From: Fructobacillus sp. CRL 2054
Lineage (GTDB): Bacteria; Bacillota; Bacilli; Lactobacillales; Lactobacillaceae
Length of the DNA: 64,000 nt
Direction of reading: 5' to 3'
NCBI RefSeq assembly: GCF_028764065.1
Contig: NZ_JACOFN010000008.1
Span: forward strand, 1 to 64,000
Of this stretch, positions 16,340 through 24,872 are shown one piece after another. A program made the translations under genes and the position numbers. Every line of letters begins with the position of its first letter. Position 1 is the stretch's first letter. The notes beneath the pieces were generated by a model. It searched no databases, was not told where the DNA came from, and saw only the letters and a program-made list of their open reading frames with translations.

Positions 16340-17734
16340 ATGGCCTTACTTGCAGATCAGTTAGGCGTTGCTTACCGGAAGGAGCACATCTTTTTCAATC
16401 TCGACTTAGAAATCCACCCGGGGTCCTTGACCCTGATTATGGGAGAATCTGGTTCCGGTAAGTCGACCTTGCTGAAAGCACTGGCGGGACTATATCCGCA
16501 GTATGGTGGAAAGCTTTCTGGTTCTGTTAGCTTAGACGGAAGAAAGTTGACAGAGATACCGGCTAACAAGCGAGCTGCTGAATTAGCACTGCTTTTTCAA
16601 AATCCAAAGGAACAGTTTGCCATGCCAACTGTGGAAGAAGAGTTAGCCTTTGCTTTGGAAAACATTCAAGTTGATGAAAAAAACATCGAACAGAGAATTG
16701 ACTTAGCTTTAAAGAAGGTTGGAATAGCTGAGTTTCGTAACCGTTCTTTACAAACACTTTCCGGTGGTGAGTTGCAGAAGGTGGCTTTGGCCGAAGTGTT
16801 GGCGCTGCGCGCACAGTATATTTTGTTAGACGAACCCTTTGCCTCGGTTGATCAACAGTCGCGTAAGGACTTACAGGAACTGCTATATGAACTGTCAAAA
16901 GAGGGCTACGCGGTTGTGGTTGCGGACCATGAGTGGGCTGGCTATGCTGATAAGATGAGCGACTTTTACCGCTTTGATGACGGTCAGCTGAACCAAGTCG
17001 CACAAGATAATTGGCCGGCGGAGGTTAAACCCATTGATTATCCACTATCCAAGCCAAAAAATAGCCATACCATATTTACAGCCGAATTTTTGAGGATTCG
17101 AAATGACCACCGTCTGCTAATCTTTCAAGAGGAGCTGGCCATTCACGAGGGGGAAGTGATTTTGATAACTGGGCCAAACGGTTCTGGTAAGTCTACTTTC
17201 TTAAAAGCCCTTGCAAAGTTACAGGAATACGAGGGAAGCATTCGCTTTGAAGGTAAAGTACTCAAGAAGTGGAAGGCGGCCAAGTATTACCGGCGGGTCG
17301 GCCTTGTCTTTCAAGAGGCGCTTGACCAATTTTTGTCCATTACGGTTGCAGAGGAAATTGAGCAGGTTCTAGCTAATTCCTATGAAGCGAATTACTGGAC
17401 AAGGGACCGCGTTGATTGCCAACTCCATGAACTAGGGTTGGGCAATTTATTGAGACGGTCGGTTTATACGCTTTCGGGTGGGCAGCAAAAGAAACTGCAG
17501 GTAGTACTCATGCTAATTATGGCACCTCAGGTCCTACTATTAGACGAACCCCTGGCTGGCTTAGATGAGCATTCGGTGCAAAAGGTCTTAGCTTTGATTC
17601 ATCACTGTCAAAGGGAGTTCGGCTTGACGGTCATTTATGTGTCCCATCAAGTTGAGCCGATTCTGCCTTACATCGACCGCCACCTTCAATTAGAACAGCA
17701 TCAATTAGTTGAAGAGAAGGAGCTTGCACAATGA
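16340..17734 (+). CDS. ykoD: ECF transporter double ABC ATPase YkoD
   Basis: This 464-residue protein has two ABC cassettes in one chain. The first has Walker A GESGSGKST, signature LSGGELQKVAL and Walker B ILLDEP; the second has GPNGSGKST, LSGGQQKKLQV and LLLDEP. Fused paired ATPases are typical of YkoD-type ECF modules. It lies 11 bases after ykoE and overlaps ykoC by four bases (ATGA). It should energise HMP uptake. Confidence 0.93.
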   Translation: MALLADQLGVAYRKEHIFFNLDLEIHPGSLTLIMGESGSGKSTLLKALAGLYPQYGGKLSGSVSLDGRKLTEIPANKRAAELALLFQNPKEQFAMPTVEEELAFALENIQVDEKNIEQRIDLALKKVGIAEFRNRSLQTLSGGELQKVALAEVLALRAQYILLDEPFASVDQQSRKDLQELLYELSKEGYAVVVADHEWAGYADKMSDFYRFDDGQLNQVAQDNWPAEVKPIDYPLSKPKNSHTIFTAEFLRIRNDHRLLIFQEELAIHEGEVILITGPNGSGKSTFLKALAKLQEYEGSIRFEGKVLKKWKAAKYYRRVGLVFQEALDQFLSITVAEEIEQVLANSYEANYWTRDRVDCQLHELGLGNLLRRSVYTLSGGQQKKLQVVLMLIMAPQVLLLDEPLAGLDEHSVQKVLALIHHCQREFGLTVIYVSHQVEPILPYIDRHLQLEQHQLVEEKELAQ

Positions 17735-18396
17735 ATGCCAGTCAGCGACTGTACTTATCACTACTGATTTCACTGGAGGTTGCCTTAACACAGTCTTTTA
17801 CTTTAAATGTTGTTTTGTACGTTTTCTTTATCGGCTTACTGCTCTTCCAAGGGATTCGGATTCAGCGTATCCTGCGCTACCTTTTCATTGCGCTCTTACC
17901 TACGCTGGCTACTTTCTGGTCCTTCTACCTTTATTCGGTAGGAAACTTGTCAGAACGGCTACACACGGCTTATATGATGGGGTCACGTGTCGGCCTCTTC
18001 ATCTTTGTGGGGGCCTGGTTAACCAACGTGGTGAGCCCCTCGGTTTTGCTAAAGTCATTGGAAGAGAATCTGAAATTATCGGCCACCTTTATTTATGGGA
18101 TGCTAGCCGCACTCAATTTCATTCCGCGTTTTAAGCAGACTTTTCGGAGTATTCAAGCCGCTTCTTACATGCGGGGACAGGCTGTTCATTGGTATCAGCC
18201 CACGCTTTATTTTAAGGCCTTGATTCATGCCATTCGTTGGTCAGAAATGTTAGCGATGGCGATGACTTCCCACGGTTTCCAGGAGGGGGCCACGCGGACT
18301 CGCTATCGTTCATACCCATATCAGAAATTTGGTTTTGTCTGGATTGCCCTGATTATGTGTTCGACCTTTATTGTCCTCTATCTATCACAGTATTAA
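17731..18396 (+). CDS. ykoC: ECF transporter T component YkoC
   Basis: This 221-residue membrane protein of the CbiQ/EcfT family contains the coupling-helix motif AASYMRGQ (about residues 147-154), which fits the family's A-R-G pattern, and a second one near SHGFQEGATRTRY. It couples the ATPase to the S component. Overlap with ykoD implies translational coupling. Confidence 0.9.
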   Translation: MNASQRLYLSLLISLEVALTQSFTLNVVLYVFFIGLLLFQGIRIQRILRYLFIALLPTLATFWSFYLYSVGNLSERLHTAYMMGSRVGLFIFVGAWLTNVVSPSVLLKSLEENLKLSATFIYGMLAALNFIPRFKQTFRSIQAASYMRGQAVHWYQPTLYFKALIHAIRWSEMLAMAMTSHGFQEGATRTRYRSYPYQKFGFVWIALIMCSTFIVLYLSQY

Positions 18397-18438
18397 AAAA
18401 GTGCTCGAAAGATTGATTCTTTCGGGCACTTTTTTTTT
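18395..18438. terminator. bidirectional terminator between ykoC and the LysR gene
   Basis: AAAAAAGTGCTCGAAAGA-ttgat-TCTTTCGGGCACTTTTTT serves both convergent genes. Confidence 0.88.
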
Positions 18439-19312
18439 ATTTTGCTTCCGCAATGTACTGTAAAATTTCGGACTTCATTTCTTGTACCAATGGATCATCA
18501 GCAACCGAAGGATTGGTGACCAGGGTCAGGTGACGGAAGTAGGGTGTTTGGAAGGGGTAAGCCTTCACTTCACCCGAAAGACGGGTTAAAGCCAGGTCGG
18601 GAAGGATTCCCCAGCCAATTCCCGCTTCGACCATGGCGATGATTGACTGGTCATCGATGGAGTAGTTAATGGCTTGGGGCTGCACGTCTAATTCGTCCAG
18701 GGCGACTTTTGTATCGGCATCGTAGTCGGCACGCTGTAGGATGAAGTGCTGGTTCTTGAGGTCCGCTAGGCCAATTGATTGACCATTTTTAGGAATAAAA
18801 TCGTTTTCGGTAATACACTTTAGTTCATCGTTGATGAGGTTAACAGAATCCAGCCGTTCGGATGATGGAAAGGTTGAAAAACCAATGTCGATTCGTCCCT
18901 GGGAGACGCCTTGATCAATTTCTTTAAAGGAACCCTGGATGATGTTGATGCTAACGCCTGGGTGCTTCTTCTTAAAACGGTGGATAATGGTTGGCAGCCA
19001 AGTAACACAGACGGATGAAAAGGCACCAATACGGATGCTCCCACCTTCTAATCCAGCAATTTTAGCAGCACGGGCATGAATTTGGCGGTCCTCGTTTAAG
19101 AGCCGTTCAACCATGGGGAGTAATTCCTTTCCAGCTTGAGAAAGAACCATTTCGGAGCGGTTACGAATCAGAAGGGGGAGGCCTAATTCATTTTCCATAT
19201 TGGCAATGGCGTGGGAAACGGCGGACGGGGTGATGTTGAGTTCTTTGGCTGCTTTTTTAAATGATGCATTTTCTGCAACAGAGGCAAAAATTTGATAGGT
19301 AAAAGTTTTCAT
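18437..19312 (-). CDS. LysR family transcriptional regulator
   Basis: This 291-residue protein has an N-terminal LysR helix-turn-helix (FASVAENASFKKAAKELNIT, then PSAVSHAIANMENELGLPLL) and a C-terminal periplasmic-binding-like effector domain. LysR proteins usually regulate a divergent neighbour, here the amino acid permease starting at 19439. The 126-base gap holds a loose dyad (TTCA-N8-TGAA, about 19354-19369) but no certain operator. The effector is unknown. Confidence 0.88.
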   Translation of the reverse strand: MKTFTYQIFASVAENASFKKAAKELNITPSAVSHAIANMENELGLPLLIRNRSEMVLSQAGKELLPMVERLLNEDRQIHARAAKIAGLEGGSIRIGAFSSVCVTWLPTIIHRFKKKHPGVSINIIQGSFKEIDQGVSQGRIDIGFSTFPSSERLDSVNLINDELKCITENDFIPKNGQSIGLADLKNQHFILQRADYDADTKVALDELDVQPQAINYSIDDQSIIAMVEAGIGWGILPDLALTRLSGEVKAYPFQTPYFRHLTLVTNPSVADDPLVQEMKSEILQYIAEAK

Positions 19313-19438
19313 ACTTAATCCTCAAAAGTGTTCAGTATCTAAAATGAGAAAAATTCACTTTAAATTGAAAAGGTTTAGTTTTACTTGTTTATGAGCATAG
19401 TATAAACTACTAGAGAGGAAATACAAAGGAGTATTTGT

Positions 19439-20782
19439 ATGTCGAATGAACAACAGGGCTTTGCCCGAACACTATCCCACCGTCACGTGGCCATGATTGC
19501 CTTGGGTGGGACGATTGGAACTGGACTCTTCTTGGGAGCCGGTTCTTCCATTTCAAAGGCTGGACCAGCCATCCTTTTGGTTTACATCATTACCGGACTC
19601 TTTGTCTTTGCCATGATGCGAGCCTTAGGTGAATTGTTAATCTCTGATGATTCCAAGCCGGTCTTTATTGACTTCATGACCCAGTATTTGGGTAAGAAGG
19701 CCGGTTTCGTGCTCGGTTGGACCTACTGGATTGGTTGGATTGTCATTGCCATGACCGAACTAACGGCCATTGGAACCTACATGCACTACTGGTTTCCAGA
19801 CATGCCAACCTGGCCATGGGAATTAGCCTTCTTGGTTGCTTTGTACTTGGTGAACATCATCGCTGTTAAGGCCTTTGGAGAAGCGGAATTCTGGTTCTCA
19901 ATGATCAAGATTATCGCCATCTGTGCCATGATTGGTACTGGTTTGATTTTGGCCTTTGGACACGTTAAGACGTCCATGGGGACAACGGAATTCTCAACGC
20001 TTTGGTCACATGGCTTGGTTGCCAATCATGGGAACACTTTATTGGCCGCTTTCCAAATGGCTTTCTTCTCCTTCTTGGGAGTGGAATTCGTGGGAGTTAC
20101 CGCTGCTGAAACAAAGGACCCATTGCAGACCATCCCACGTGCGATTAACTCAATCGTCTTCCGTATCTTGGTCTTCTACATCGGTGCCTTGTCAGCCATC
20201 ATGATTATCCAGCCTTGGACCAACTACCAAGCCGGTGAATCACCATTCGTGCAGGTCTTCTCAGGAATTGGTGTGCAATCAGCCGCTGCCATCATTAACT
20301 TTGTTGTGTTGACGGCTGCTGCCTCAGCCATTAACTCGGCCTTCTTTACAACCGGCCGTATGCTTTACTCATTGGCTGGTCCAAAGTCTCGTTTCGGTCG
20401 TTTGGATCGTAACCACATCCCACGTGCTGCCATCAACCTTTCAACTTTGATTGTTGGTTTGTCTGTTATCGTGAACTATTTCTTCCCAACGGACGCCTTT
20501 AACTTAATCTCATCAACTGCTTCGGCAGCCTTCTTAATCATCTACATCGCCTTGATGGTGACTCATCTGGTTTATAAGAAGCAAGTTAAGAAGGGAAAGG
20601 TTGAAGGAACTAAGATGTTCAAGTTGCCATTCTCACCATGGTCTGATTACTTGACTATCATTTTCTTGGGTCTCATCTTTATCTTGATGCTCATTGCAAA
20701 GGCAACGATGTTTACGACGATTCTTTCAATCGTCTGGATTGTTTTCTTAACCATTGTGGCGCAAATTAAAATAAAGAAATAA
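19439..20782 (+). CDS. amino acid permease (AAT family)
   Basis: This 447-residue protein has about 12 membrane segments. The N-terminus (LSHRHVAMIALGGTIGTGLF) and later GVEFVGVTAAETKDP are standard for the amino acid transporter (AAT) family of the APC superfamily. These are proton-coupled importers, and the specific amino acid cannot be read from these motifs. A promoter (TTTACT, 17 bases, TAAACT) precedes it, and AAAGGAG lies before ATG 19439. It is divergent from a LysR regulator. Confidence 0.87.
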   Translation: MSNEQQGFARTLSHRHVAMIALGGTIGTGLFLGAGSSISKAGPAILLVYIITGLFVFAMMRALGELLISDDSKPVFIDFMTQYLGKKAGFVLGWTYWIGWIVIAMTELTAIGTYMHYWFPDMPTWPWELAFLVALYLVNIIAVKAFGEAEFWFSMIKIIAICAMIGTGLILAFGHVKTSMGTTEFSTLWSHGLVANHGNTLLAAFQMAFFSFLGVEFVGVTAAETKDPLQTIPRAINSIVFRILVFYIGALSAIMIIQPWTNYQAGESPFVQVFSGIGVQSAAAIINFVVLTAAASAINSAFFTTGRMLYSLAGPKSRFGRLDRNHIPRAAINLSTLIVGLSVIVNYFFPTDAFNLISSTASAAFLIIYIALMVTHLVYKKQVKKGKVEGTKMFKLPFSPWSDYLTIIFLGLIFILMLIAKATMFTTILSIVWIVFLTIVAQIKIKK

Positions 20783-20791
20783 TGTTTTCGT

Positions 20792-20828
20792 CGGTTACTA
20801 ACCATTTGGTTAGTGGCCGACTTTTTGT
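20792..20828 (+). terminator. terminator after the permease gene
   Basis: GTCGG-tt-ACTAACC-attt-GGTTAGT-gg-CCGAC is followed by TTTTTG. Confidence 0.85.
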
Positions 20829-21030
20829 TTTTTACCAGCATTTTCGAACAAACAAGCTTATATAACTTAGAAAAAAAGAGAATAAAAAAAGAATTTTTGG
20901 ATTCAATATTTTGAACTTCTTTAGGGACTTCCCGCGGATAGATTCAAGAAAGTCAAAAGTTTCTTTTTAATTCTTTTGATTCGGTCATTGATATGGCTCT
21001 TTTTCTTGATAAAAGGTTAATTATGCCAGT
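20829..21030. other. AT-rich gap without a recognised gene
   Basis: No open frame with a ribosome site is seen. One weak AT-rich hairpin with a T-tract, AAGAAA-N8-TTTCTTTTT (about 20948-20970), is present. Nothing else is recognised. Confidence 0.4.
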
Positions 21031-21098
21031 TTGTGAAAGCGCTTTCATTATCTTTATCATCGTGCTATTCTACCGGTACAGACATAGGAGGAAAATGT
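21031..21098 (+). promoter_or_regulatory. cre-controlled promoter cassette of the fructokinase gene
   Basis: TGAAAGCGCTTTCA (21034-21047) is a perfect palindromic cre site for CcpA. It overlaps the -35 (TTTCAT, 21043-21048); 17 bases later is an extended -10 (TGC-TATTCT, 21066-21071). A TACCGGTA palindrome (about 21071-21078) follows around the start point. The position suggests glucose repression. A nearly identical cassette lies on the minus strand at 37321-37376. Confidence 0.8.
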
Positions 21099-21099
21099 T

Positions 21100-22008
21100 A
21101 TGTTACTTGGAAGTATTGAAGCTGGTGGAACGAAGTTTGTTTGCGCCGTTGGGAATGAAAAGTATCAAATTATCGAACAAGAAACATTTTCGTCAAAGGT
21201 ACCAGAACAGACGCTAAAAGAAACAGTTGAATTCTTTAAGCGCTTTCCGGAATTGGACGCGATTGGGATTGCCGCTTTTGGACCCGTTGAGGTTCGTTTG
21301 GACCAAGCAGATTATGGGGTGATTACAAATAACACGCCAAAGATTGCTTGGCGAAACGTTAACTTGGTAAAAACCATTAAAGACGCCATCGACGTTCCAG
21401 TCTTTATCACTTCGGATGTTAACGGTTCTGCATACGGTGAGTATGTGGTCGCCAAGCAACGAGGCGAGAAAATCGACTCCGTTGTTTATTACACCGTTGG
21501 TACTGGAATTGGTGCTGGAATCGTGATTGATGGCCACTTTATTGGTGCATTAGGTCTGCAAGAAATGGGGCACGTGAAAGTCAAACGTCATCCTGATGAT
21601 TTGGCTTTTGGTGGTCTATGCCCACATCACGGTGACTGTCTTGAAGGTCTGGCCTCAGGTCCGACTTTTGAAGCTCGTACCGGTAAAAATGGTAAGGATG
21701 TACCGCTTGATGATCCAAGCTGGGATATTATGGCTTACTACTTGGCCCAAGCTGCGGTGCAAACAACATTGACTGTTCGTCCAAACAAAATCGTATTCGG
21801 TGGTGGGGTACTTTCACCAAAGTTCTTAGATATGATTCGGAAGCACTTCGATCAAGAACTAAATGGATACGTTGACATTCCTCCTTTGGATAAGTACTTA
21901 ATGATGCCTGAAGCTGAAAATAACGGTTCAGCCACCGTTGGGGACTTTGAATTAGCCCGAAAGGTCTTGATTGCTGGTGAAGGTCACGCCTTTGCCATTG
22001 ATCGATAA
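21100..22008 (+). CDS. scrK: fructokinase (ROK family)
   Basis: This 302-residue protein contains the ROK features GSIEAGGTKFVCAVG (ATP site), TVGTGIGAGIV and a zinc-binding loop GGLCPHHGDCLEGLASGP. These match bacterial fructokinases of the ScrK/GmuE type, which make fructose 6-phosphate. AGGAGG precedes ATG 21100. It is followed by pgi, so fructose 6-P can be isomerised to glucose 6-P for the phosphoketolase route. Expression is probably under CcpA. Confidence 0.9.
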   Translation: MLLGSIEAGGTKFVCAVGNEKYQIIEQETFSSKVPEQTLKETVEFFKRFPELDAIGIAAFGPVEVRLDQADYGVITNNTPKIAWRNVNLVKTIKDAIDVPVFITSDVNGSAYGEYVVAKQRGEKIDSVVYYTVGTGIGAGIVIDGHFIGALGLQEMGHVKVKRHPDDLAFGGLCPHHGDCLEGLASGPTFEARTGKNGKDVPLDDPSWDIMAYYLAQAAVQTTLTVRPNKIVFGGGVLSPKFLDMIRKHFDQELNGYVDIPPLDKYLMMPEAENNGSATVGDFELARKVLIAGEGHAFAIDR

Positions 22009-22062
22009 GTAGCACTTATTGTACGTGAATTAAATTGAGTTCGAATAATTAAAGGAAGTAAA

Positions 22063-23412
22063 ATGGCATACATTACATTTGATAGTGAGAACGTAAAAAA
22101 GTTTGTATCTGAAAATGAATTAGATGAGATTCAACCACTGGTAACGGTTGCTGATGAACAGCTAAAGAACCGTTCTGGTGCAGGTTTTGAGTTTACCGAT
22201 TGGTTGACTCTACCAGCTGATGTTCACCAAAATGAACTAACACATATTAAGCAGGCAGCTGAGAAGATTCAGTCTGACTCCGATGTTTTAATTGTGATTG
22301 GAATCGGTGGGTCTTACCTTGGGGCAAAGATGGCCATTGACTTCTTGAATCCCGTCTTTAACAACGAATTAGCAAACCAACAACGTTCAGGCGTTAAGGT
22401 CTACTTTGCCGGTAACTCGATTTCATCAGCCTACATAAACGACTTAATTCGTACGATTGGCGACCAGGACTTTTCAATTAACGTCATTTCAAAGTCTGGA
22501 ACAACGACGGAACCAGCCATTGCCTTCCGTGTCTTTAAGCAATTGCTGGAAAAGAAGTACGGTAAGGAAGAAGCAGCCAAGCGCATCTATGCGACGACTG
22601 ATGGTAAAAAGGGTGCCTTACATGATGAAGCCGAAAAGGCAGGATACGAAAGCTTTGTCATCCCTGACGGTGTCGGTGGTCGTTTCTCAGTCTTGACGCC
22701 GGTTGGACTTTTGCCTTTGACGGCCGCAGGTGCTAACGTTGATGCTTTGATGGAAGGTGCCAAGGCTAGCCAAGGCGATTTTACTGAAGCGGATATGAAG
22801 AAGAACGCGGCTTACCGTTATGCCGCTATCCGACGTATTCTTTACGACAAGGGCTACACAAGCGAAATTCTCGCGAACTGGGAACCAAGTATGCAGTACT
22901 TAGCAGAGTGGTGGAAGCAGCTCATGGGTGAATCTGAAGGAAAGAACCAAAAAGGTATTTTCCCATCATCTGCTAACTACTCAACTGACCTTCATTCACT
23001 AGGCCAATACATTCAGGAAGGTCGTCGCGATCTCTTTGAAACAGTGGTCAAGTTGGACAGCCCAAAGGTTGATCGTGACCTTCCTAAGCTAAGTGATAAC
23101 AATGATGGCTTGGGCTACTTAGAGGGCAAGACAATCGACGAGATCAATACAAAGGCCTTCCAAGGGGTTGTGTTGGCTCACGTTGACGGTGGTGTACCAA
23201 ATATGGCCATCCATTTGCCAAAGCAGGATGAATACACCTTGGGTTACCTTATCTACTTCTTTGAAAAGGCCGTGGCAATCTCTGGCTACCTCTTTGCGGT
23301 TAACCCATTTAACCAGCCTGGTGTCGAAGCTTATAAGACAGCCATGTTTGCTCTCTTGGGTAAGCCTGGCTATGAGAAGGAAACCGAAGAATACCAAGCT
23401 CGTTTACGATAA
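22063..23412 (+). CDS. pgi: glucose-6-phosphate isomerase
   Basis: This 449-residue protein has [35 protein letters not shown] and a C-terminal [17 protein letters not shown] segment, all conserved in Firmicute Pgi. It interconverts glucose 6-P and fructose 6-P. It lies 54 bases after the fructokinase gene with no terminator between, so the two probably form an operon. Confidence 0.97.
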   Translation: MAYITFDSENVKKFVSENELDEIQPLVTVADEQLKNRSGAGFEFTDWLTLPADVHQNELTHIKQAAEKIQSDSDVLIVIGIGGSYLGAKMAIDFLNPVFNNELANQQRSGVKVYFAGNSISSAYINDLIRTIGDQDFSINVISKSGTTTEPAIAFRVFKQLLEKKYGKEEAAKRIYATTDGKKGALHDEAEKAGYESFVIPDGVGGRFSVLTPVGLLPLTAAGANVDALMEGAKASQGDFTEADMKKNAAYRYAAIRRILYDKGYTSEILANWEPSMQYLAEWWKQLMGESEGKNQKGIFPSSANYSTDLHSLGQYIQEGRRDLFETVVKLDSPKVDRDLPKLSDNNDGLGYLEGKTIDEINTKAFQGVVLAHVDGGVPNMAIHLPKQDEYTLGYLIYFFEKAVAISGYLFAVNPFNQPGVEAYKTAMFALLGKPGYEKETEEYQARLR

Positions 23413-23430
23413 TTGAAGTGTATTGAAAAT

Positions 23431-23465
23431 AATAGCTTTCCTGGCGACGGGAAGGCTATTTTCTT
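23431..23465 (+). terminator. pgi terminator
   Basis: AATAGCTTTCC-N8-GGAAGGCTATT with one wobble pair, then TTTCTTT. Confidence 0.8.
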
Positions 23466-23524
23466 TAATGCTAGTGGGCTTTCTCTGTTAAAATACAAGG
23501 AAGAAAACATCTTGGAGGTTGCAC

Positions 23525-24295
23525 ATGAAAGTCGGAATTGTTGGATTAGGTCACATGGGTTCAGCCCTAGTGAAGGGAATGGTAAAACAGGACTCATTGA
23601 AGGAAGTAGAAGTTGTGGCGCTTTCTTCAAACACTGATAAGGCAGCCAAGCTCAATATTTCAGGAATGTCTGACAAGGCGGCCTTTGCTGCTCAGGACTT
23701 TGATATCTTGATGCTCACCGTTCCAGCGAAGGTGACAGTTTCGGTATTGAAAGGGCTGGCTGAAGCGGGTCTTTCAAAAAGGACAGTTGTTTTGTCAGCT
23801 GCTGCGGGTGTGGCTAGCGAGGATTTGGAGGCAGTTACTGCAGGTAATACGGTCTTTACCTTTATTCCAAACATTCCTGTTGCTGTGAATGCTGGAACGA
23901 TTGCCTTGGCTAAGTCTGAAAAGGCTAGTGACGAAGAGAAACAAAACGTGCACACCTTATTGGCTGCCCTTGGGGATGTTGTCGAAGTGAAGCCAGATCA
24001 AATTGGGATTGCTGGTGTTGTCGGCGGTTGTTCACCAGCCTTCATTGACGTCCTGATGGATGCTATGGAAGACGCAGCCGTATCGAAGGGGATGGACCGA
24101 ACGGTCGCAGCTGATTTGATTGCCTCCGTTGTACGTGGGACAGCTAGTCTGGCACAGCAGTCCGATTTATCATTTTCTGACCTAAAGGGGCAGATTACTT
24201 CCCCTGGAGGGACCACAATTAAGGGTGTACTGGCCCTTGAAGAGAATGGTTTCCGTCATGCGGTACATGAGGCGATTTTGTCTGCAAATAAGTAA
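23525..24295 (+). CDS. proC: pyrroline-5-carboxylate reductase
   Basis: This 256-residue protein begins MKVGIVGLGHMGSALVKGMV (NAD(P) fold) and has the family signature in the C-terminal half (ITSPGGTTIKGVLALEENGF). It carries out the last step of proline synthesis. The start is ATG 23525 after TTGGAGG; an in-frame TTG two codons upstream overlaps the ribosome site. No other proline genes are in the window. Confidence 0.95.
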   Translation: MKVGIVGLGHMGSALVKGMVKQDSLKEVEVVALSSNTDKAAKLNISGMSDKAAFAAQDFDILMLTVPAKVTVSVLKGLAEAGLSKRTVVLSAAAGVASEDLEAVTAGNTVFTFIPNIPVAVNAGTIALAKSEKASDEEKQNVHTLLAALGDVVEVKPDQIGIAGVVGGCSPAFIDVLMDAMEDAAVSKGMDRTVAADLIASVVRGTASLAQQSDLSFSDLKGQITSPGGTTIKGVLALEENGFRHAVHEAILSANK

Positions 24296-24350
24296 ATATG
24301 TTATACGTTTACTTATAAAAATTGAGGGATTTTACTACTATAAATAGTTA

Positions 24351-24387
24351 AAAAGCCAGAACAAGCGAATACCTGTTCTGACTTTTT
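24351..24387 (+). terminator. proC terminator
   Basis: AAAAG-c-CAGAAC-N12-GTTCTG-a-CTTTTT. It ends 14 bases before the next gene start. Confidence 0.7.
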
Positions 24388-24401
24388 ATTTGGGAGAGAA
24401 G

Positions 24402-24872
24402 ATGAAAGCATTACCAAAAGAGATAAAGACGATTTGGTACATCGTTGAAGCGATTGGAACAGTTATTGGACTGGCTATTGTAATCGGGTTACAGTTGTTT
24501 TTGCCAAAGTGGTCGGATTGGACTTTGCCGGTTTGGGTATTGGTCGCTTTGTATGCGGCAATTGCGATTCTGACGATTGGCGGCTTTGGATTGGTCCATT
24601 ATCGATACGCCATTTATCATTACCGTGTGAATGAAACAGATATCGAAATTCAGAAGGGCTTCTTCTTCCGACGTTTGACGGCCATTCCGATTGACCGGAT
24701 TCAAAACGTCGACCTTGATCAGGGACCTTTACTTCAGCTCTTTCATTTGCAAAAAGTTGTGCTGGTAACCGGTGGTTCCCACTACGAAGTGGAAGCGTTG
24801 AGCCATGATGAAGCAATTGCTTTTAAAGACCAGGTGATGCTCCTTGCCAAGGAGGCCCGTCATGAAGCATAA
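24402..24872 (+). CDS. bacterial PH-domain membrane protein, YdbS-like
   Basis: This 156-residue protein has two membrane segments, then a bPH2 domain (YRVNETDIEIQKGFFFRRLT and IPIDRIQNVDLDQGPLLQLF). YdbS/YdbT pairs are known in Bacillus, where they have been linked to resistance to class II bacteriocins. The start is ATG 24402, with GGGAGAG before it. It overlaps the next gene by 11 bases. Confidence 0.8.
   Translation: MKALPKEIKTIWYIVEAIGTVIGLAIVIGLQLFLPKWSDWTLPVWVLVALYAAIAILTIGGFGLVHYRYAIYHYRVNETDIEIQKGFFFRRLTAIPIDRIQNVDLDQGPLLQLFHLQKVVLVTGGSHYEVEALSHDEAIAFKDQVMLLAKEARHEA

Noticed and set aside
17709-18134. overlapping plus-strand ORF in ykoC
   Set aside because: It lies out of frame within ykoC, and its composition is unlike a protein. 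ykoC has family motifs and a coupled start.
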